From NCBI GenBank assembly GCA_025093985.1, contig JACAAK010000005.1, forward strand, positions 1-64,000: a stretch of DNA of 64,000 bases, in the 5' to 3' direction. Position numbers and translations under genes: made by a program. Numbering within the stretch: position 1 is the first letter of the stretch; each line of letters starts with the position of its first letter. Below, one piece after another: positions 56,041-64,000 of the stretch. The notes below the pieces were generated by a model. The model was not told where the DNA came from and did no database searches. It saw only the letters and a program-made list of their open reading frames with translations. This DNA is from Calvatia gigantea. Lineage: Eukaryota; Basidiomycota; Agaricomycetes; Agaricales; Lycoperdaceae.

Positions 56041-58929
56041 ATGGCTTTGCTCTACAATGATGCCCCAACTACATCCTACTCTCTTCGGGAATTCAGCTCC
56101 TTTGCTACCCGCTTGTATCAAGACAGAGAATACGACACTTTTATGCGTTTTGTTATCACTGGCGAATACGTCGACCACGATGAGAGCCGGGAACAGGCTT
56201 TCCTTGATCCTATCCGGGGCCCCGTTGATCCTGATCATCCTCTCACCGTTTCGCGTGATTATGATTCAGTGATTGGAATCTCACCAGATGTTTTAGTTGA
56301 CAGTTCGATTACAATCTATGCTGTCCCACACCCCACTTTCGCTCTGAAAAACTCCATCCATATGAAGCGCCATATTATATACGAGGACGTAAGTCTCAAG
56401 AAATCTCTTCTTGCACTGTGGCTCACTAGATTTTCAGGAATCGCACGATGTTGAGTTCCACCGCATCCCCAATTTTGAGCTTGGATTCTTTGGGGCAAGA
56501 CACCAACTCAACATCTTCTTCCCCGGGCTCTGGACCCCTGAACGCTCCAGCTCTGCTCACCCTTACCACCTGACCGAAGCTGAGCGCGCCTCCTGGTACG
56601 AAAAAGGTCTTCGCCCTGCAATCGAACGTCTGCTGGGGGAAGTTGCTACAGAATGGCCTGCTACGTATAGGACTGAGGAAATCCGGGCGGTGAAAAGTGG
56701 AGGGGGCCACTCTTGGGGGACAAAGATAATTCAGCGAGACGTAGTTGACCAACTCATGGAGGAGATCTGCCTCCAGTTTCTTGTGCATGATGACGAGGAA
56801 CTCTATTGGGCTCTTGATGCTTTTGTGATGCATACGATCCGAGGCGTAAAACATACTACCTTCCATCAGGCAGATGCCTTTTCAGCTGAATTTTATCTCA
56901 CGCAATTATTCAAGGATGCTCAAATCGTGGAGGACGCACCCAACCGGGGGGATTGGTTCATCGATGTTGGGATCTAGATTAGTAGCGACCTGGACCAGTG
57001 CGTCCAGTGGAGGACAGCAACCCACCACCTCGTTGCCCAGCAAGCACTGAGGATCTCAGATGCGAATGCTCAGAGGATCACTCAAATCAATTCTAGCAAG
57101 TACCAGCATGATCTCGCCAGCCACCTTACTGCCGTCGGTGGATTCCGCATCGTCCCTGGTGTTCGAGCTGCTGGGGAGTTTAGCGCTGAATACCTCCAAG
57201 CCTATACGACTGACAAGGCTGTGGTCTATAACCCCGATGGTTCTCATCACGCGAAATTTCTCACAACAAGGGAGGCTCTAGGCCTGATACACCCCACTAA
57301 AACCATCGACGGCATCCACGACATCTATGACAAGGCTCGTGGTGTTAACAACTCGAGTGCACGGCTTGAGATCCGGGTTCCACACCGCTTTGCAATGCAA
57401 GCCTTGTTGGAATTCGATCCCACCGTTCTCTGCGACTGCTTATGTTTGTTTCCTTCAGAGGAATGGTGGTAAGTTATATCATGTTCGCTGCGCATTGTCC
57501 CAATACTTACTGCTTTTCTCTTCCGCATAGGAATTTCTGGATCGTTCGGCTCATGGGCTTTAGCCAGGCACTCTCTCTCCAGGTGACTGGGATATCTGCG
57601 AACCGATTCATCCCCGAAGCCCTCACGTTGACTGCTGCATGTGTCTGGTTGATTAATGGACTGCATGCCCGGCCAGATGACGGATCCGTGTCCCGCAACC
57701 TCATGGACGCCGTCCTTCCAATTACGGAGGCAGAGGATGCTAACCTTGAAGTCCTTGCCTATAATACATCTGTCCGGCGCCGCGAGGTCGATAACGATGA
57801 CGATGATGCCGACATCTTGAGGGGCCGTGTTCCTTACAACCCATTCAGCTGCGTTTTTCTTCAGAGGATAATGCTTCCCCAAGTCCCTCGTATGCGCCAC
57901 GGCAGTCCCTCCCTTTCTCCCCCTGCTTTCAAATTCTGGTTCCATGGCATGGATATCGCCCAGATCGCTGCCAAGTACAAGACATCTGGCATTATCGACT
58001 GTCATATTGTCGCAGCTGGCCGTTTCACCACCAACAAAGTCAGAATGCCGTCCTACATCAATATGATGGGTGCACCAGAACCAGATCTATTCAACCTTGC
58101 TGCTCAAGGTTATTCCCTTCCCCTCATTATTGAAGACAACCTCTCCGACATTGAGGACCGAGACACTCCACCCCCTGAGGATGGCCCACAAGACCTCGAC
58201 GCCTGCCTTTCTGCTATCTGGCACCAGTTTGTCTGTGACTTGACTTCCAAGTCTCCGAATCAGTGGGGTTCGGCCAATCTGTCCTATCTCAAAGTCAATA
58301 CCATCCAATGCCGCTCAGGTAGTGACGAGCCGTACAAGCATCTTTGCCTCTCAGAGCTCTTTACTGCCGTATACTACAAAAAGGTTCCGAAGAAGGCTTG
58401 GGCCACATCCTTCAAATGGCTCTTCCCCCCTCTTGGTCACAGGGTGTCGTCGGCTGTTCAGAACTACAAGCAATCGCCATATTATGACCAATGGGCAGCG
58501 TTCCTCGAGAGGAACCAGGAAGATCCACAGCTCATTGAAGATGCCCGAAAGGAGTTTTTTAGGCGGATTAGGATGTGGAGTTGGATGCCGAACGCCCAGG
58601 TTGACAAGATGTGGCCAATGGCAGCTCACCGAGCAACAAGTCGGACGTTCACACGCTGGCCGGCAGCTCCAGGGCACCCTGCTGCACCCCACATCCTCCT
58701 CAAGTCACGCACTGTGCCCGAGTTCCCAGCTCAAGATGACAATGCTGTAGGGGTTTTGATTGAGCCAGAGGTTATTGAGATCGAGATTTCGGACGACGAC
58801 GATGCAGAGGTTGACAATGAGCTAGTGATAATTGAGATTGAGTCGGATGGCGATGAGCCAGTCTTCGTTGAGATTGAGTCGGACAGTGATGAGCCAGTGT
58901 TTATTGAGGTTGAGGATGACAGTGAGTAG
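56041..58929 (+). pseudogene. Large uncharacterised agaricomycete protein (about 925 codons), one premature stop
   Basis: Exons 56041-56388, 56438-57468 and 57531-58929 join in frame through clean GT..AG introns. N-terminal landmarks: SLREFSSFATRLYQDREYDTF, then EYVDHDESREQAFLDPIRGPV and FHRIPNFELGFFG. Middle: TEWPATYRTEEIRA, DAFVMHTIRGVKHTTFH, then RISDANAQRITQINSSKY, LQAYTTDKAVVYNPDG and HHAKFLTTREAL. Late: NRFIPEALTLTAACVWLING, a charged region and a C-terminal acidic repeat (IEIESDGDEPVFVEIESD). I know this as a common family of unknown function in Agaricomycetes. An in-frame TAG at 56975-56977 follows GDWFIDVGI. All else is open. Confidence 0.75.
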
Positions 58930-59214
58930 TCGGTCAGTGCGTAGTCGGTCAGTGCGTTATCTTGGACTTTACTGTATCTGTTTCTTGGACTTTGCCCCCC
59001 CACCTGTTATTTTGGACTCTGCCCCTTGTTGTATCCGTTTCTCGGACTCCGTCTCGCCACCTGTTGTTTTTGACTTCATCTTGCTGCCTGTTATCTTGGA
59101 CTTTACCTTGCTGTTCAACATTGTTTGATTTCCCCTCTCCGAACTTTGCAAATCTTCCATCTTCTGTATATGCTCTCTAAGTTTGAATTCCAGTCAGTTC
59201 TCCCCCTCCCATCA

Positions 59215-60130
59215 CGAAGGCTCGTGACATTCAATCATTCGTCCCAGACAAATATTTTGTATTGTCGCATTGTACGCGTACTTGTTTGTCCAGGATGACA
59301 GAACAAGTAACACAGGCACTTTCATCTGAGATGAATAAACCAAATTGCTGCCTTGTATATGCGCTCGTTCGTCCTGGACAAACAAGTTATTGTCCGAAGG
59401 CCCGCGACATTTGATCACCCCATTTGTCCCAGACAATGGACTGTACCACCGTGCTGTGTGCGTGTTCGTTCGTCCTACCCTCCGAACCCCTGCTGGGCTA
59501 ATGGAGAAGGACAATAACTCGGTAACTCAGTAAGAAGACAGAAAAATTCATTGAGAACACATGTTTATAAGCATAACAGTAGTGCTTTGCTCAAATAACG
59601 TACCGTTCAAAGAACTGCAAGCCCCATTTTATTCCTCAACATCACCGTTTTCTGCAGCTCGGACATCTACCCTTTCCGTCCACCCTGTTCACCTGAGACC
59701 TCCGAATTTCCCCCTCGGCAAGCAGGTAGTTTGAGTGATGCATTCTAGATGGAGGGTGCAATACCTCTCATGCTCCATTCGTCTGGGATGAAGGGAATGT
59801 ATTTGAAGGACCCTAGGCACCCAGGTCTTGAGAATTCACTTGCTGCCATTCGTCCAGGACGAATGGTGTATTGAGATTTCGTCCAGAGGTGTCCCCTCTT
59901 TTCTGAACAAGGACTACACACTGGATCTCTTCTAGTCGCACACTATTCGTCCTGGACGAATGGTGTACATGTTCGGTTCTTATCCAGGCATGCCCCATTC
60001 TCTCTGGGTGAGTACTACACACCAGGGCTCTTCCAAATGCACACTATTTACCCAGGATGAGCAGTGGGTATTGTGATCACCTCCACATGCACAGCACTAT
60101 TCATCCCCAATAAACAGTGTGCCAAAATGT
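59215..60130. repeat. Palindrome array (TTCGTCC family) right of the cassette
   Basis: About ten members, including a perfect 21-bp palindrome at 59846-59866 and TTCATC-TGA-GATGAA near 59325. The spacers are unlike those of the other arrays. Confidence 0.75.
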
Positions 60131-60419
60131 ACTGTATTATCATGAACCTCAGGTTTATTGCAGCAAAGTGTGTGGTCTAACACCACATATGTATGCCCAG
60201 TTTGTCCAAGGTGACTGCATGCAGTACAGTCTCATTTGTTACAAGCAAGTTCATTCTCTCACACTAGCATTATTCTATACCCAGTTCTTCCAAGACAACA
60301 TTTGGTCCCCCCAACCTATAACATTCTATGCATATTCTTTTAGTAAGTAATATCTTCTGCCAGTAGTCCTCAAGTCAATCTATTCTTTTCAGACAAAGCT
60401 CATTCCTGTCCAATTCATT

Positions 60420-60560
60420 CTCAGTCCATCTCCTGTCTATCCCCTGGTCTATCCCCTGGTCTATCCCTGCCCATCCCCTGCCTATCCCCTGTCCATCCTC
60501 TGGTCTATCCCTGCCCATCCCCTGCCTATCCCCTGTCCATCCCCTGGTCCATCCCCTAGT
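60420..60560 (+). repeat. C-rich minisatellite
   Basis: CCATCCCCTGCCTATCCCCTG-like units (broken here to stay short), related to 10350-10700. Confidence 0.75.
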
Positions 60561-60613
60561 AAAAATATTTTAAAACCCTATTAAGTCCCCTAGTACCCCC
60601 CAGATAACCCCTG

Positions 60614-61320
60614 AAGGTAGTTTTCCAGATCTCAACAGAGATCAATGTACTGATTTGCGTCAGACTACCTTGGATGGTTGGTTAGCTGAAGCTTGAGCTT
60701 CACTAGTACCTCTTGTCCACGGGCGTTCTTTTAGACGCCTGGCGAAAACTTCTTCTGAATTCTCAGTCGAAACGAAATCCCAGTTACGATTCTGGGTGAC
60801 TTCGGTCTAACCAAAAATCTCCCGACCCGACGGGGCCTTCTGGCTCCAACTCCTTTGATACCTGGCATGCCTTCGAGTATGCGATGCGAGTAGTGATCCA
60901 CTACACAGTGTGCGTTACACCAAGCATGTCAGGTTGGACTCATCTTAGGTAAAGTGCGCTTTCTATGGGCGCGTGAGCAGGATAGATACGTTGGGCAACC
61001 TATATTGATGTTCACACAACCAATATGAAGGGAGTCTAGACCTAATGCTTAACCTGGTGTGGCAGGTAATAGGCAGGATGAAGGAATGAAGCCAGTAGTC
61101 AGTGTCGTTTGAGAGTTCGTACTGTGGCCTGACGAACGTGTTCTTGAGTGAACACTTTTACCAGTAGTTATACGCCGGGGAGGTGATGGCCCCGGTCGGG
61201 ATAACAAACGACCAACAACATCGCATTGGATCACCAACGTTTTCCTTGCAGGTGTGCCAAATGGAACACTTTGCGGTAAGTACATCCGTGTACGCAATCT
61301 TGGACTACTACTAATACGTA
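60614..61320 (+). repeat. Structured repeated segment, copy 2
   Basis: Near-identical to 676-1381, same orientation, starting abruptly at GGTAGTTTTCC. The hairpins are kept, one with a G-T pair replacing G-C. Confidence 0.85.
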
Positions 61321-61351
61321 GGAACCCCCTAACCCCTAACCTCCCCTAACA

Positions 61352-61885
61352 ATGGTGAGTGGAACCGGCCTTGTCTCGTGATGTGCAGGCTGATAGATGG
61401 ACTAAGGGATTGTCTGAGCTGGACTGTTGCGTAAATAACCTGCCACGGTATGTACCCCACCTTCAGTTGTCAAGCTGATGACATCGTTAGGTACTTGGTA
61501 TGTTCATTTTGTTATTTCAAGAATGTTCGTATTTAAGTGTATGGGCGCTTAATGGGCGCCCCGCATTTGGGTGCTACGCGGGCACTTAAGTACAAGTTTT
61601 CCTTACTTTACATTTTCCTGACGATAACTTAAGTGCCCACAAGCACTAAGTTCTTGGGCGCTATTTTAGCACTCGTTGACATTTGTCAACTGTTCCATGG
61701 ATCGAGTTAATTATACTCATCCCCAAGTATAGCGCGATCGTACGCATTCTATTGGTTTGGTAGGTACTGATGGATAATCAGAGTGTCTGATGAGTCTGTC
61801 ATAAGACAAAACAGGTGGCTGGGGTAGCTCCCCAGCCTGTTGCGCTGTCTCCTCCATCGGACAACTCAACGGTTTTTAAGAATCA
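61352..61885 (+). repeat. Hammerhead-bearing repeat unit, copy 3
   Basis: Copy of 1400-1935 with multiple GC-to-AT transitions. The preceding bases (61322-61352) are telomere-like. Confidence 0.8.
61769..61858 (+). ncRNA. Hammerhead ribozyme, copy 3 (core mutated)
   Basis: CTGATGA is kept, but GAAA reads AAAA (first G lost) and the inner stem I reads AGTGT against GCGCT. Probably inactive. Confidence 0.75.
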
Positions 61886-61904
61886 CCTTCTCCCCCCTAA
61901 CCCC

Positions 61905-63178
61905 TCCAGTATTCCCATAATGAATTGAGGTACCAATGCACACACATTTGTCCAAGATGAATGGTCTGCACTATCCCAATTTTTCCCACACTCAATCAGT
62001 CAATGTCAACAATTGCTGAGCCAGTACTGGTAGCCCCTGCAATCCAATCACCATGTATTATACCTCGTTAGAACCGCCTCAGAGAGCTCTTTCCAATGGT
62101 ATTGAGACCGTAGAAATTCGCCTACTCTCTGCCATAATATTTTAGCATTTCTTTAATAACAAGGTGGCTCCACAGCACTCCAGGTAGTTATTGAAGCAAC
62201 ATCCCCAGTATCTCATTGGAGGCTGCCTGTAAATTTAATTAAGCTACAAAAGGGACCGAGTAATTATCTGCAGCCGTTGTATTGTTATAGAATTATGTGT
62301 CTATTTTGTGGTAAATACTATGAATACAGTAGAAATACAGAGCCGGAATGAAATATAATGTATTTGGGCTTGTTGGAATTAGCTCAATGAGTACTATTCA
62401 ACGGAATTTAGACCGAAATGATCGCTTTAGTATCCAGTGAGTTATACCAATAACACCATAAATGCGAGTTTTTGAAATAGTGCTGCAATGAATGAACATA
62501 TTGGCCTGTATCTGGAGTCGCTGAAAAGCCACTGTCAATCCGAACAAAATAAAAAAAAGTATGAGTAGATCTGCTCATTTTTGGTGGAGTTATTCCAGTA
62601 TCATTCTATATTTAATGTTCTGAGGACTCATGCACACCAATTCATCCAAGATGAATTGGTGTGCACCACTCTGATTTTCCCACAGTTGGCTGAGGTGTGA
62701 TGGACATCCATTTGTCTTGGACAAATGGGTGTGCACAACTCCAATATCACCCCCAGTCCATTCCCCCATCCCCAGTCTGTTCTCTACCCATTTCTCCTCA
62801 TCCCCCTCCTCATCCCCTATGAGCCTGCCCACCTCCAGCCTGTCCCCAGCTGTCCCCTGCCCATTCCCTATCCATTCCCTGTCCATTTCCTGCCCATTCC
62901 CTGCCCACCCCTAGCCTGTCCCCAGCTGTCTCCTGCCCATTTCCTGTCCATTCCCTGTCCATTCCATGCCCATTCCCTGCCCACCCCCAGCCTGTCCCCA
63001 GCTGTCCCCAGCCCATTCCCTGCCCATTTCCTGCCCACCCCTACTCATTCCCTGCCCATCCCCTGCCCACCCCTACTCATCTCCAGCCCATCCCCTGCCC
63101 ACCCCTACTCATCCCCTGCCTATCCCCTTCCAATAATTTTTGACCCCTATGACCCCTAATGTCCAACTCACCTAGATA
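61905..63178 (+). repeat. Duplicate of 9480-10710 (satellite unit plus minisatellite)
   Basis: Same order and orientation as at the left side, ending with the same CCAACTCACCTAGATAAC. Differences are a few transitions, small indels and a different number of C-rich units. The Pro/Ser-rich ORFs in it are artefacts. Confidence 0.85.
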
Positions 63179-63184
63179 ACATAT

Positions 63185-63565
63185 AACATGTAACATGTAT
63201 TCATGTGCGTGGGCACTTAATGGGCGCCCTGCATTTGGGCACTATGCGGGCGCTTAAGTACAAGTTTTTTCCTTTATTTTTCTTTCCTGATGATAATTTA
63301 AGCACCCACAAGCGCTTGAATTTCTGGGTGCTTTTTAAGTGCTCACTGACATTTATCAGCTGTTCCATGGATCGAGCTATTTACACTCGTCCCCAATAAT
63401 AACGCAAACACTCGCATTCTATTGGTTTGGTAGGTACTGATGGATAATCAGAGCACCTCATGAGTCTGTCATAACACAAAACAGGTGGCTGGGGTAGCTC
63501 CCCAGCCTGTTGCACTGTCTCCTCCATCAGACAACTCAACGGTTTTTTAGATCACCTTCTTACTC
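63185..63565 (+). repeat. Hammerhead-bearing repeat unit, copy 4 (5'-truncated)
   Basis: Begins inside the unit at GTGGGCACTTAATGGGCG and continues to its normal 3' end. Strong GC-to-AT decay. Confidence 0.75.
63439..63538 (+). ncRNA. Hammerhead ribozyme, copy 4 (degenerate)
   Basis: The core reads CTCATGA and AAAA, and stem II is broken (GTCT against ACAC). Certainly inactive if the motif rules hold. Confidence 0.7.
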
Positions 63566-63569
63566 AACA

Positions 63570-64000
63570 GTTTTATTTTACACACCTCTCTGAGGATAGT
63601 AAACTTTCTGAACATGACTTATTTTACAATGAGTTTAGAGTATGACATCTAATGTTCTATCCTGACCAACAATCTCTTACATCTAGGTCACCCACCTAGC
63701 TGTCCAAGTGCCCAGCCAAGCATCCATCCAAATCTGTTGAAGCCCAACAAGAACATGATTTTGTGAAACCACCCATTAAGCAGTCAAAGCCTGCTCTGGC
63801 AAATAAACCAACTGGAAACTGGAAAATGCAGGAAACCCTCAAAAAATAGTAGTGGAGTGTGGTTGTTTGTTAATTATTTCATTCCCCATAAATACCCTGA
63901 TCTGAATATGTGTAGCTTTCATCAGAGGAGGGAAGTGGCACAAGTTTGGGGACCATGTCTTTGGAAGTGGTGGTGAAGTAGGATATTGTGTGTTCTCATA
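63570..64000. other. No recognisable feature
   Basis: AT-rich unique sequence. A Lys/Pro-rich open stretch ends at about 63849 but is too short and anonymous to call. Confidence 0.4.

Overview
The window looks like a repeat-rich, probably subtelomeric or accessory segment of a basidiomycete genome (Agaricomycetes; a Rhizoctonia/Ceratobasidium-like fungus would fit, but I cannot prove the species). The evidence is introns of about 50 nt with GT..AG ends in every gene I could splice, fungal proteins (KRE6/SKN1, C2-domain phosphatidylserine decarboxylase, group III hybrid histidine kinase) and several uncharacterised families that I know only from Agaricomycetes. TTAGGG/TTAGGGG-type repeats occur at the left edge and at internal sites.

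Layout. 1-354: inverted, head-to-head telomere-like array. 676-2497: repeated element carrying two tandem hammerhead ribozymes. 2498-3779: truncated LTR retroelement. 3780-10290: satellite of about 902 bp built around a short palindrome. 10.7-24.8 kb: broken or displaced host genes: a 3'-truncated RPA1-like gene, an intact six-exon cis-prenyltransferase, a frameshifted and truncated KRE6/SKN1, a phosphatidylserine decarboxylase pseudogene fused at its 5' side to a dynein heavy-chain fragment, a duplicated acidic coiled-coil pseudogene and a zinc-finger protein. 25-31.2 kb: palindrome minisatellites, one of which splits a histidine-kinase fragment. 31.3-59 kb: a cassette of large genes: two uncharacterised agaricomycete families, a JBP/TET-like 2-oxoglutarate dioxygenase, a protein with RNase H1 N-terminal-like domains and a SNF2 helicase. 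The helicase is interrupted by an 8.36 kb LTR retroelement with an exact 5-bp target duplication, and that element carries a Tc1/mariner transposon. 59.2-64 kb: another palindrome array, then copies of the left-end elements in the same orientation, including two decayed ribozymes.

How the parts work together. Most protein genes here carry one or two lesions (premature stops, frameshifts or truncation) while the rest of the frame and the splice sites remain good, so the region reads as recently decaying accessory DNA. The cassette at 31-59 kb may be a multi-gene mobile or selfish unit: it combines chromatin and DNA-modification type proteins, and its two divergent promoter regions share an unusual family of hairpins. 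These have a constant GAC-N5-GTCT core, and the outer arms change between copies but stay complementary. This family and the tandem hammerhead ribozymes next to telomere-like repeats are the two observations I consider most worth following.
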